Below are positions 7,155 to 12,572 of a stretch of DNA of 12,572 bases, piece after piece. The notes below the pieces were generated by a model, which was not told where the DNA came from, searched no databases, and saw only the letters and a program-made list of their open reading frames with translations. The position numbers and the translations under genes were made by a program. How positions within the stretch are numbered: position 1 is the stretch's first letter; every line of letters begins with the position of its first letter. This stretch comes from Desulfovibrio sp. (GTDB taxonomy: Bacteria; Desulfobacterota; Desulfovibrionia; Desulfovibrionales; Desulfovibrionaceae), in the NCBI GenBank assembly GCA_031275955.1, contig JAISNZ010000035.1, positions 1 through 12,572 of the forward strand, in the 5' to 3' direction.

Positions 7155-8093
7155 ATGGGATGTTATCTGGTAACGGGGATTGCCGGCTTTATCGGGGCGG
7201 CGGTGGCCGAAGCCCTGCTGGAGCGGGGACACGAGGTCACGGGGGTGGACAACCTCAGCACTGGGCGGCGGGAAAGGGCGCCCGCGCGGGCGCTCCTTTT
7301 CCAGGCGGACTGCCAGGACGGGCGCCTGTACGAGGGCATTCTGCCCCGCCGGCCCTATGACGCCATCCTGCACATCGCCGGGCAGAGCAGCGGGGAGATC
7401 AGCTTTGACGACCCGGTCTATGACCTGCGGACCAACACCGAGTCCACCCTGCGCCTGCTGCGTTTCGCCCTGGACGTGGGCTGCCGCCGGTTCCTGTACG
7501 CCAGCAGCATGTCGGTCTACGGAACCCCGGAAACGCCGCTGGTTACGGAAGACGCCCCCGCGCGGCCCCGATCCTTTTACGGGGTGGGCAAGCTGGCCAG
7601 CGAACACTACCTGCGGCTGTACGAGGAATACGGCGTCCGCTCCACGGCCCTGCGTCTGTTCAATGTCTACGGGGAAGGACAGAACATGGACAACATGCGC
7701 CAGGGAATGGTCAGCATCTATCTGGCCATGATGGCGCGCGACGGGCGCATCCTGGTCAGGGGGTCCCCGGATCGCTTCCGGGATTTCGTGCATATCCGGG
7801 ATGTGACGGACGCCTTTCTCGCCTGTCTGGATCATCCGGAATCCGCGGGCAGGGTTGTCAACATCGGCGGGTCCGGCCGGGTTTTTGTGCGCGAGCTGGT
7901 GGACAAGCTGCGGGCGCTCTCGCCCGCGCCGGTGGAAGTGGAATACGCGCAGGGCACTCCGGGAGACGTTTTCGGCATTGCCGCGGACCGCTCCCTGGCG
8001 GCCGCCTGCCTGGGCTACGCCCCCCGCGTCACCCTGGACCAGGGCCTGGCCCGCATGTACGCCTGGCATACAGCCGGTCCGGGGAAACCCTGA
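7155..8093 (+). CDS. NAD-dependent sugar-nucleotide epimerase/dehydratase (extended SDR)
   Basis: This gene encodes 312 residues, the normal length for the family. The Rossmann motif is TGIAGFIG (7-14) and D32 in VDNLSTG favours NAD over NADP. The catalytic set is S117/S118 with SVYG (120-123) and YxxxK at Y142 and K146 (FYGVGK). Later motifs LRLFNVYGEGQ and FRDFVHIRDVTDAF are typical of GalE/WbpP-like enzymes. It should convert a nucleotide sugar for surface polysaccharide; the exact sugar cannot be read from the sequence. The start at 7155 is chosen because GGGGGAG lies just upstream and the Rossmann strand begins at once. Its stop overlaps the next start as TGATG, so both genes form one rightward unit. 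UDP-glucose 4-epimerase is the simplest alternative name but is not proven. Confidence 0.9.
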   Translation: MGCYLVTGIAGFIGAAVAEALLERGHEVTGVDNLSTGRRERAPARALLFQADCQDGRLYEGILPRRPYDAILHIAGQSSGEISFDDPVYDLRTNTESTLRLLRFALDVGCRRFLYASSMSVYGTPETPLVTEDAPARPRSFYGVGKLASEHYLRLYEEYGVRSTALRLFNVYGEGQNMDNMRQGMVSIYLAMMARDGRILVRGSPDRFRDFVHIRDVTDAFLACLDHPESAGRVVNIGGSGRVFVRELVDKLRALSPAPVEVEYAQGTPGDVFGIAADRSLAAACLGYAPRVTLDQGLARMYAWHTAGPGKP

Positions 8094-9688
8094 TGCGCCC
8101 TTCGGGCAGGCCCGGCGAGCTTTTTGAGGCCTTTTCCCGCCTGACCGCCAGGGCCTTTGCCGACGACCGCCTCCTGGCCTGCCCCACCCTGTCCAAGGCC
8201 CCCCATTCCGGAGACATCCTGCGCCGCTTTCTGCGCAACGATCCCTACCAGCCCCCCGCCGGACGTATCCGCCTGATCCTGCGCTATGGCCTGACCAATG
8301 GCGGACATCTCTGCTTTCTGCTCCTGACCCGCCTCTTTCTGGCCCTGCTTGGCTGGAAGACGCCCTGGACGGCCCTGCGGCAGGCCGGCAAGCCCTCCTC
8401 CGGCGAAGAATCCGGGGCAGGGCGTACCGGCGCGCCCGTCATTGTGGACACCTTCGCCCTCCTGCCGGATCTGGCCGAAAGCGGTTGCTTCCGGGAAGGA
8501 TACCTGCCCGGCCTGGCCGAGGCCCTGCGGGAAAACGGGCACCCCCCCGTGCGCCTCTACCGTCTCTACGGCAGCCGCGACCCCCGCATCCTGTGGAAGG
8601 CCCTCAAGGTCCTGGCCGCCGCCGGGCCCGGGCTGACCGAGGCCCACCTTTTCCGCGCAGGGGACTGGCTGCGTCTCCTCCGGCACTGTTGCGCCTATCC
8701 CCGGGCACTGCGCCGGCTGATCCGCTCCCTGGACGCCGCCGATCCCGCGGCCCCGGAAGCCTGGATTCGCGGCGCCCTGATCCGGACAGCCGGCCAGAAT
8801 ATCCTCGGCGGCGAAGCCCGCCGGCTGGCCGGTCTGCGCCTGGGCGCGGGTCTGGCCTCCCTGCCCCGGGGAAATCCGCCCGTCCGGATCATCTCCTGGT
8901 ACGAAAACCAGACCATCGACAAGACCTTCCAGCGGGGCCTGGCCCAGGCGGAAGGCCTGACCGGCCGCCATATCCCCACCTTGGGAGCCCAGCTCTTCAT
9001 CTGGCCGGCAACCCTGCTCAACAACCATCCTGACGACGGCGAGGCCGCTCTGGGCCTGACCCCCGACCGGATCCTGGTCAACGGCCCCTTTTTCCTGCCG
9101 GAAAATACCCGCCAGGCCTATGCCCTGGGTCCTTCGCTCCGCTACGGGCACCTCTTCGTCCCGCCCCTCTCCCGGGGGGAGACCGAAAACCGTCCCCTTC
9201 TGGTCCTTTTGTCGTACCACCCGGAGGAAACCGCGCGGGTTCTGGAGCTGGTCCTGCCCCTGGCCAGGGGACAAAACCTGCTCTACAAGTTTCATCCCGC
9301 AGCCCGCGTCGCGGATTTCGCCTCCTTTCTGCCGCCTTCCCCGTCCCTGATCAGCGGCGCGCTCGCCCCGGCCCTGGAAAAGGCCGGGGCCGTCATCGGG
9401 GCCGGTTCCGGCTCCCTGGCCGAGGCCGTCGTCCTGGGCCTGCCGGTCCTTAACGCGGAAGACCCCTCGGGCATCGACGGCCTCAGCCTGACCTATCTCC
9501 CCCCGCTGGGCCGTGGCCGGCTCTGGGAATCCGCGCGGCGAACCGAAGATATCGAACCGGCCCTGCGCCGCCTGCACGCCTTCCGTAAGGACCCGGCCCG
9601 CCCGGAACTGCTGACGGCCTTCCGGAACCTGCTCTTTACCGCCCCCACCCCGGAGGCCGTCCGCAAGGCCTTTTTCCCGCCTGTCTGA
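8093..9688 (+). CDS. Probable surface carbohydrate biosynthesis protein (GT-B-like)
   Basis: This gene encodes 531 residues, starting at the ATG that shares a base with the epimerase stop (TGATG). A hydrophobic stretch occurs near residues 70-88 (CFLLLTRLFLALLGW). The middle part has a DTFALLPD...FREGYLPGLAEAL segment (about 119-147) and a SWYENQTIDKTF segment (about 267-278). These resemble what I recall of the TIGR04326-type surface carbohydrate family, but I cannot verify the match. Near 432-455 is GAGSGSLAEAVVLGLPVLN, similar to the donor-binding loop of GT-B glycosyltransferases. Pairing with a nucleotide-sugar epimerase supports a role in O-antigen, capsule or glycan assembly on the cytoplasmic side of the membrane. 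It is unusually rich in Leu, Arg, Pro and Ala. Substrate and exact activity are unknown. Confidence 0.7.
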   Translation: MRPSGRPGELFEAFSRLTARAFADDRLLACPTLSKAPHSGDILRRFLRNDPYQPPAGRIRLILRYGLTNGGHLCFLLLTRLFLALLGWKTPWTALRQAGKPSSGEESGAGRTGAPVIVDTFALLPDLAESGCFREGYLPGLAEALRENGHPPVRLYRLYGSRDPRILWKALKVLAAAGPGLTEAHLFRAGDWLRLLRHCCAYPRALRRLIRSLDAADPAAPEAWIRGALIRTAGQNILGGEARRLAGLRLGAGLASLPRGNPPVRIISWYENQTIDKTFQRGLAQAEGLTGRHIPTLGAQLFIWPATLLNNHPDDGEAALGLTPDRILVNGPFFLPENTRQAYALGPSLRYGHLFVPPLSRGETENRPLLVLLSYHPEETARVLELVLPLARGQNLLYKFHPAARVADFASFLPPSPSLISGALAPALEKAGAVIGAGSGSLAEAVVLGLPVLNAEDPSGIDGLSLTYLPPLGRGRLWESARRTEDIEPALRRLHAFRKDPARPELLTAFRNLLFTAPTPEAVRKAFFPPV

Positions 9689-9716
9689 CCGCCCGCTTCC
9701 ACCAGCGCCCTGGATT

Positions 9717-9750
9717 GCCGGATTGCGGCGCCTCCGGCGGCCGCCCCGGC
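9717..9750 (+). other. Strong GC-rich stem-loop after the surface carbohydrate gene
   Basis: GCCGG (9717-9721), GCGGC (9725-9729) and GCC (9730-9732) pair with GGC (9736-9738), GCCGC (9740-9744) and CCGGC (9746-9750) around a TCC loop. The result is about 13 pairs with small bulges, starting 28 bp after the stop codon. It has no U-run, so it may stabilise the mRNA 3' end or assist termination rather than act as a classic intrinsic terminator. Confidence 0.35.
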
Positions 9751-9806
9751 AAAACTGCATCCGTAAAACAACATTGTCACAACGCAAGGTGAAGAAATCG
9801 ATCCAT

Positions 9807-9863
9807 CAGGGCAAAATTTTTTATCTTTTTTCTGAACCTTCTGGAATCTGGAAGGTTGCCCTG
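9807..9863. repeat. Nested inverted repeats upstream of the small-gene cluster
   Basis: The outer arms CAGGGCAA (9807-9814) and TTGCCCTG (9856-9863) are perfect 8-bp complements. They enclose an inner hairpin, AACCTTC (9835-9841) with GAAGGTT (9851-9857), whose stem can extend by three pairs to a 3-base loop. The two stems share two bases on the right, and the left side carries a 20-base T-rich bulge. The structure ends 58 bp before the first small gene. It may be an operator, a structured leader or a non-coding RNA; nothing else in 9689-9921 looks coding. Confidence 0.5.
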
Positions 9864-9921
9864 CTATTCCTACCTCACGGCCCAAGTTCAGGCCGGAAAT
9901 GGAACCTCCCAGGAGGAAGGT

Positions 9922-10038
9922 ATGAGCAAGCTCGCTTATTTTTTGGGCGGCAGCGCCGCCTATATCGCGTCCGGCTATGGGCAAGGGCTTATGGATGATG
10001 AGAGCGATCCGGAAGACAGCAAGGGCGGCGCGTCATGA
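9922..10038 (+). CDS. Small protein of unknown function (38 aa)
   Basis: The gene has a near-perfect ribosome site, AGGAGG at 9911-9916, 5 bp before the ATG, which makes translation likely despite the small size. The protein begins with a Gly- and Ala-rich hydrophobic segment (LAYFLGGSAAYIASGYGQGL, 4-23) and ends with an acidic tail (DDESDPEDS). The segment could be one short membrane helix or a glycine-zipper motif. The in-frame ATG at 9856 is less likely because it lacks a comparable ribosome site and lies within the inverted repeat. The stop overlaps the next start as ATGA. I do not recognise the family; prophage or genomic-island origin is inferred from the neighbours. Confidence 0.65.
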   Translation: MSKLAYFLGGSAAYIASGYGQGLMDDESDPEDSKGGAS

Positions 10039-10208
10039 TCCTGCAACCGAATCCCTGGCATCCAATTGCGCTGCCCGATCCGGAAGTGTTGGGCAAATAC
10101 GGCGAACCGGCGGCGTCCGCCCTGCGGGCGCTCCGCAGAAGGGCCAAAGCCAAGGGGAAAGAGGATCGAAAATGGCTCAAGCAAAACGGCCTGAACATTT
10201 TTAGGTGA
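10035..10208 (+). CDS. Small basic protein of unknown function (57 aa)
   Basis: The gene starts at the ATG at 10035, overlapping the preceding stop by 4 bp (ATGA), and ends at TGA 10206-10208, which overlaps the next start (GTGA). Translation gives a Pro-rich N-terminus (MILQPNPWHPIALPDPEVLG) and a strongly basic middle (RALRRRAKAKGKEDRKWLK, about 31-49). The charge pattern would suit nucleic-acid binding or interaction with the acidic tail of the 38-aa protein, but that is speculation. The double overlap is the best evidence that it is real. No family is recognised. Confidence 0.6.
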   Translation: MILQPNPWHPIALPDPEVLGKYGEPAASALRALRRRAKAKGKEDRKWLKQNGLNIFR

Positions 10209-10417
10209 ACAGCCTGTGCCTGGGGCAATATCCCTGGGCACAGGGATACACAGAGCGTCAAATGATGAGTGGGCCATATTTTGTTTTCTGGATCGGCATT
10301 GCCCTGATCGCCGGATTCGTTTATCTGATCCGGAAGATCGTTTGGGAACGATATGCGTATACTGCCGGAGCCATCCTGCTAGTCGCCTTTTTGTGCTGGT
10401 TGCGCGCAGCTTACTGA
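10205..10417 (+). CDS. Small two-helix membrane protein of unknown function (70 aa)
   Basis: A GTG start at 10205 overlaps the previous stop (GTGA), continuing the chain of coupled genes. The protein has two hydrophobic helices, about 25-42 (YFVFWIGIALIAGFVYLI) and 51-66 (AYTAGAILLVAFLCWL), joined by a short positive loop (RKIVWER). By the positive-inside rule the loop would face the cytoplasm. An alternative start at ATG 10262 (residue 20) would keep both helices and has only a weak ribosome site. The size and shape are compatible with a holin-like protein, a small toxin or a membrane accessory subunit, but no motif decides. The WYL gene begins 20 bp downstream. Confidence 0.6.
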   Translation: MNSLCLGQYPWAQGYTERQMMSGPYFVFWIGIALIAGFVYLIRKIVWERYAYTAGAILLVAFLCWLRAAY

Positions 10418-10437
10418 CAGAAAAGAATGCCCAGACC

Positions 10438-11235
10438 ATGCCTCCCAAAATCGACCCTGACACCACTCCCGGCGCGAAACTGCTGCGGATGTTCCGCAAG
10501 CTCATGCTGGATGGGAGACGGCATTTCCAGATCGATCTTGCTGAGGAGTTCCAATGCTCGCCGCAGACGATCATCCGTCTGGCCGGGGAAATTGAACTCG
10601 TAATCGGGGCCAGCCTGGAATCCGGTCTGGAGAACCGCCGCCGCTGGTATCAGATCAAGACCATCTCCAGAAGCCGCCTGGGCCTGGATTTTGAGGAATT
10701 ACGCTATCTGAGCGTCTGCCGGGATTTGGCCGCTCCCAATTTGCCGGAGCAGGTGCGGGAGCGGGTGGACGACACCATCTTCAACCTCTCCGTGCTCATG
10801 GCCGATCAGGGCTTTGCCGAACGCGAAAAAGCGCAGAAAACGCAGTTCGCCTTTTTCAGCAAGGGCCGCATCGACTATACCCCTCATTATGCGCATCTCG
10901 AAAAGCTCCTTCAGGCGGTCGAGGAAAGGCGCGTCTGCCTTGTACGTTACAAGGCGGCGGGCAGGAGCGAAGACAAGGAACACCGTTTCGCTCCAAGCCG
11001 CATCGTGAGCATGAACAGCGCCCTGTATGCCCTTGGCGCGGACGTGACGGAGAACTTCAGGGAAGTGCGCCGCCTGACCACTCTGGCGATCCACCGGATC
11101 ACGGACGCGATCCTGACGTAACGCAAATTCTCGTTCATTTTGCCGGAAGCGGAGCCGAACGCCTTCGGCCTGCCCTGGCATGAGCCGAAGACCTTTCGCA
11201 TCCGATTCAAGGCCGGCAAAGCCGCCGACTATTAA
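10438..11235 (+). pseudogene. WYL-domain transcriptional regulator, broken by an in-frame stop
   Basis: The ATG at 10438 starts a protein with a winged-helix HTH (about 12-72; LAEEFQCSPQTIIRLAGEIE) and a WYL domain (about 150-225; RVCLVRYKAAG, EHRFAPSRIV, SALYALGADV). It hits TAA at 11119-11121 after 227 residues. The same frame then continues with FILPEAEPNAFGLPWHEPKTFRIRF, typical of the C-terminal extension of WYL regulators, up to KAADY and a second TAA at 11233-11235. Intact relatives usually have about 300 residues, so one nonsense change plus loss of the 3' end explains it. WYL proteins are ligand-sensing regulators and often repress defence or mobile-element genes. The three mini-genes just upstream are natural targets. 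The shortened 227-aa product may still bind DNA. The start has only a weak ribosome site. Confidence 0.8.
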
Positions 11236-11236
11236 C

Positions 11237-11335
11237 GGGAGCACTTATTGTTTAACAGGTCAAACCATTGGGAACAACACCCCTAAGCGTTTCAAGCGGC
11301 CACAGCGCGGAAAGTGTTCAATAATAGATGCTCCC
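11237..11335. mobile_element. 99-bp MITE-like inverted-repeat element at the break in the WYL gene
   Basis: The two 20-bp ends, 11237-11256 and the reverse complement of 11316-11335, agree at 16 of 20 positions without gaps; both begin GGGAGCA. The left end lies two bases after the second WYL stop, exactly where WYL homology ceases. The interior has no gene. I see no clear target duplication, so this could also be the two ends of a collapsed larger element. Confidence 0.5.
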
Positions 11336-11569
11336 AGTAATATGTGTCGGCTGTACCAACGACTTGCGGCAGTATAGCCGGCGTGGTTCAGGTTGATCGA
11401 AGGGAACAGAGGGAGAACTGCGCCCGAAATTTACCACAACAGCTGAAAAGGCCATATTTTTGCCGCAATGAGGTACAAAAAGCGATGGATTGGCCATAAA
11501 CTGGTAGCCCCCAGGTGATTTTCAGTGCGTCAAAGGCCATTTTGGGCTATTAGCAGGTCATAAACACAA
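11336..11569. other. Non-coding stretch between two miniature elements
   Basis: No supported gene lies here. A 59-codon minus-strand frame (11318-11497) crosses into the 99-bp element and has no recognisable motif. Base composition is mixed and unlike the GC-rich genes to the left. It is probably debris from earlier insertions or from the region that once followed the WYL gene. Confidence 0.5.
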
Positions 11570-11786
11570 CTGATTACGGATTCAGGGTAAAACCCTTGGG
11601 CCAACGCCAGGCAAAAAGAGCATCGCGGCATTGCTCTTCGGTCCCGTAAAGCCGATCAAAATCCGCATCACTCATCCATTTTTGAAACTGAACAGGATTA
11701 CGAGGCATATTCAACTCCCTATTTTCATAAACTATAACCAATTTTCTGGCGAATGGATAGTGGCTGAACATCATGCGTAATCAGGT
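11568..11786 (-). mobile_element. Internally deleted IS1595-type element (MITE-like)
   Basis: The right end (11761-11786) agrees with the end of the second IS at 12455-12480 at 22 of 26 positions, as inverted ends of one element type. The left end carries CTGATTACG (11570-11578), a perfect inverted match to CGTAATCAG (11776-11784). Between them is only the first part of a transposase gene. The element therefore looks like a roughly 215-bp non-autonomous derivative that kept both tips. No 8-bp target duplication is obvious. Confidence 0.7.
11574..11708 (-). pseudogene. N-terminal fragment of an IS1595-family transposase
   Basis: The fragment reads MPRNPVQFQKWM, then SDADFDRLYGTEEQCRDALFAWRWPKGF. 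This is the conserved opening of ISPna2-like IS1595 transposases, normally followed by a CPxC zinc ribbon. Here the sequence leaves homology after PKGF and stops (TLNP and TAA). The start at 11708 has GGGAG seven bases upstream. The zinc ribbon and the catalytic domain are missing, so it is non-functional. Confidence 0.85.
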
Positions 11787-12062
11787 AGAAAATTGCAAAT
11801 ACCGGAAATAGATCCAGGGGCATGGCACATGAACGCGGAATGTACGGAAGCATGGGCTGAACAGATGTGCGTTGAATACCTTGATGACCGGCAAATATGG
11901 GTATGCCCGAAGGGTGCCGCTAACCATGCCTGGGATGTATCTGTATATAACTTCTGTCTTGCTGATTATGTTGGTACGCGATACATGCAAATTACTGAAG
12001 AAGAACATGATTACGAAGAACAAGAAAGTAAGCAACCTCCGCAAAAGGGAAGGTTGTGGTAA
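11787..12062 (+). pseudogene. C-terminal remnant of phage terminase large subunit (gpA-like)
   Basis: An open frame begins directly at the IS end, without a proper start codon, and runs to TAA at 12060-12062. It contains IDPGAWHMNAEC, then QIWVCPKGAANHAWDVSVYNFCLADYVG, which fits the C-terminal end of gpA-type terminases, where a conserved W, an Asn-His or Asn-Glu pair and an Asp precede a final helix. The N-terminal ATPase part is absent. Terminase cuts and packages phage DNA. A gpW-like gene follows downstream, the order seen in lambda-like phages, which supports the call. The tail is rich in Glu and Gln. The remnant is probably not expressed as a working protein. Confidence 0.6.
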
Positions 12063-12106
12063 TGTATTGATAATATAATATTTTTAATTATATGTATTTT
12101 TTCTTT

Positions 12107-12134
12107 AACCGCCTGTGGATAGGCGGTTTTTTTT
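12107..12134 (+). terminator. Strong rho-independent terminator
   Basis: AACCGCCT (12107-12114) and AGGCGGTT (12121-12128) form a perfect 8-bp stem with the loop GTGGAT, followed by a run of eight T (12127-12134). It works only rightwards, because the left side on the minus strand is A-rich. It lies between the terminase remnant and the gpW-like gene, which normally share a transcript. Confidence 0.9.
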
Positions 12135-12161
12135 GTTTATATTAAGTTATGTTTTCTTATC

Positions 12162-12189
12162 AAGACAACCTAATAAAAATAATTATAGA
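12162..12189 (+). promoter_or_regulatory. Possible promoter for the gpW-like gene
   Basis: AAGACA (12162-12167), a 16-bp spacer and TATAGA (12184-12189) resemble a sigma70 promoter with two mismatches in each box. The flank is very AT-rich, so chance matches are common. Its position after the terminator and 50 bp before the gpW-like gene makes it reasonable. Confidence 0.3.
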
Positions 12190-12238
12190 CAAATTTTTTA
12201 TTTTGTGCTTCACAATGAAATAATCAGAGGGTGTATTT

Positions 12239-12454
12239 ATGCCGTTTACAACATGGTCGAATTTGGAAGCTAAAATGCGTGACGATTATGCGTCCGGCAA
12301 GTGGCGTACAAAGTCTTATGATTTTGATGGGATGCGCAAGGAATTCTTTACCCCGGCCGAATTTTTGAAGGTTTTTTCGGATGTTGAAGCGCGCGCGGCC
12401 GCTGAACAGGGCGACTATTGCACGCGGACTTGCGCGCGGGCGGGTGATAGATGA
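12239..12454 (+). CDS. gpW-like phage head-to-tail joining protein
   Basis: This gene encodes 71 residues, close to the 68 of lambda gpW. The pattern matches that family: an N-terminal helix ending DDYASGKW, a beta hairpin with TKSYDFDGMRKEF, then the second helix PAEFLKVFSDVEARAAAEQ and a basic tail RTCARAGDR. gpW-type proteins fill the portal channel after DNA packaging and form the tail attachment site. The start is supported by AGAGGG at 12226-12231. The stop TGA (12452-12454) overlaps an ATG (12451), as is usual for the portal gene that follows gpW. That next gene is cut off at once by an IS end. The small protein appears intact but is stranded from the rest of the phage genes. Confidence 0.6.
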   Translation: MPFTTWSNLEAKMRDDYASGKWRTKSYDFDGMRKEFFTPAEFLKVFSDVEARAAAEQGDYCTRTCARAGDR

Positions 12455-12507
12455 ACCTGATTACGCACAATCCTCAGCCAATTTTAAAAGTCTGTAAGGC
12501 ATAGGTG
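12451..12507 (+). pseudogene. Start codon of the interrupted downstream (portal) gene
   Basis: The ATG at 12451 overlaps the gpW stop (ATGA). Only the first codon or so is phage sequence; from 12455 the frame runs through the IS end and stops at TAG 12505-12507. By synteny with lambda-like phages, the lost gene should be the portal. The rest, if present, would lie beyond the IS, outside the window. Confidence 0.4.
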
Positions 12508-12572
12508 GGGTTCTGAGGGCGACATAAGCGAGCCGTGCAAACATATCCGGCAAACTGAACCTGCGGTTGAAG
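12455..12572 (-). mobile_element. IS1595-family insertion sequence, right end (partial, runs off the window)
   Basis: The terminal inverted repeat occupies 12455-12480 and is followed inward by the end of a transposase gene on the minus strand. The IS lies in the same orientation as the deleted copy at 11568-11786. It inserted immediately after the gpW stop codon. The other end and its target duplication are outside the window. Confidence 0.85.
12461..12572 (-). CDS. IS1595-family transposase, C-terminal end (partial)
   Basis: The last 36 residues are visible. They begin FNRRFSLPDMFARLAY, continue VALRTPPMPYRLLKLAEDCA, and end at TAA 12461-12463. FNRRF followed by a Leu-rich helix and an RTPPMPYRLLKLAE end is characteristic of ISPna2-like IS1595 transposases. 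The frame is intact to the edge of the window, so this copy may be complete and could supply transposase to the deleted element at 11568-11786. The stop codon lies within the terminal repeat, as in compact IS elements. Confidence 0.9.
   Translation of the reverse strand, partial: FNRRFSLPDMFARLAYVALRTPPMPYRLLKLAEDCA

Noticed and set aside
8015..9787. 590-residue open frame on the minus strand opposite the surface carbohydrate gene
   Set aside because: It is a Gly/Gln/Arg-rich translation without motifs, with no ribosome site, and it covers the ends of two real genes.
10216..10437. Upstream start for the WYL regulator
   Set aside because: This stretch is the coding region of the small membrane protein in another frame. 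Its translation in the WYL frame shows no domain, and the HTH starts just after 10438.
11318..11497. 59-codon minus-strand frame starting MANPSLFVPHCG
   Set aside because: It ends inside the inverted repeat of the 99-bp element, shows no family motif and has only a weak ribosome site.
11872..12078. 68-residue forward frame overlapping the terminase remnant
   Set aside because: It is out of phase with the terminase-like sequence and its hydrophobic translation has no support; it appears to be a shadow.
12115..12123. TGTGGATAG in the terminator loop as a DnaA box
   Set aside because: It differs by one base from the TGTGGATAA consensus, is alone, and lies within a terminator hairpin; there is no cluster of boxes or other origin feature.
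1..12572. CRISPR array, tRNA or rRNA genes
   Set aside because: No regularly spaced direct repeats and no recognisable tRNA or rRNA sequence were seen on either strand.

Overview
The window is mostly GC-rich bacterial chromosome up to about position 9750, followed by an AT-richer accessory segment from about 9760 to the right edge. Gene content suggests a sulfate-reducer-like member of the Desulfovibrionaceae: a V4R protein coupled to a diguanylate cyclase, a giant activase/dehydratase fusion related to 2-hydroxyacyl-CoA dehydratases, a surface carbohydrate pair, and an IS1595-type element inside prophage debris. This placement is inference from family composition and base composition. No rRNA or other phylogenetic marker is present.

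Left part (1-2630). The first 68 bases look like the 3' tail of a gene entering from the left. A two-gene leftward operon follows: a V4R-domain protein (1149-1697) and a diguanylate cyclase (104-1156). The two genes overlap by 8 bp, and a good sigma70-like promoter lies at 1827-1855. The likely scheme is that the V4R protein senses a ligand and the cyclase turns that into c-di-GMP. Divergent to them is a CobB-like sirtuin (1914-2630). It keeps the NAD site, catalytic His and zinc Cys, but lacks the Tyr and Arg that define desuccinylases.

Middle part (2602-9688). A 1404-residue leftward protein contains two BcrA/BadF/HgdC-type ATPase domains, each with its pair of Fe-S cysteines, followed by DUF2229-like and dehydratase-component-like regions. 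It ends inside the sirtuin gene (29-bp tail-to-tail overlap). A 338-bp intergenic region with GC-rich, repeat-like palindromes separates it from a rightward pair: an NAD-dependent sugar epimerase/dehydratase and a probable surface carbohydrate biosynthesis protein, joined by a TGATG overlap.

Right part (9689-12572). A structured, AT-rich intergenic stretch leads to three tiny genes (38, 57 and 70 codons) chained by ATGA and GTGA overlaps. The third encodes a two-helix membrane protein. A WYL-domain regulator follows 20 bp later. It is broken: its reading frame continues in phase past a TAA stop into a recognisable WYL C-terminal extension and then ends where a 99-bp inverted-repeat element begins. 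Next come a roughly 215-bp internally deleted IS1595-type element, the 3' remnant of a phage terminase large subunit, an AT-rich spacer with a strong intrinsic terminator, and a gpW-like head-to-tail joining gene. The end of a second IS1595-type element sits immediately after the gpW stop codon and within the first codons of what should be the portal gene. The terminase-gpW-portal order, interrupted by IS ends on both sides, marks a decaying prophage packaging module. The best candidates for undescribed biology are the three overlapping mini-genes beside the broken WYL regulator, and the two miniature elements.
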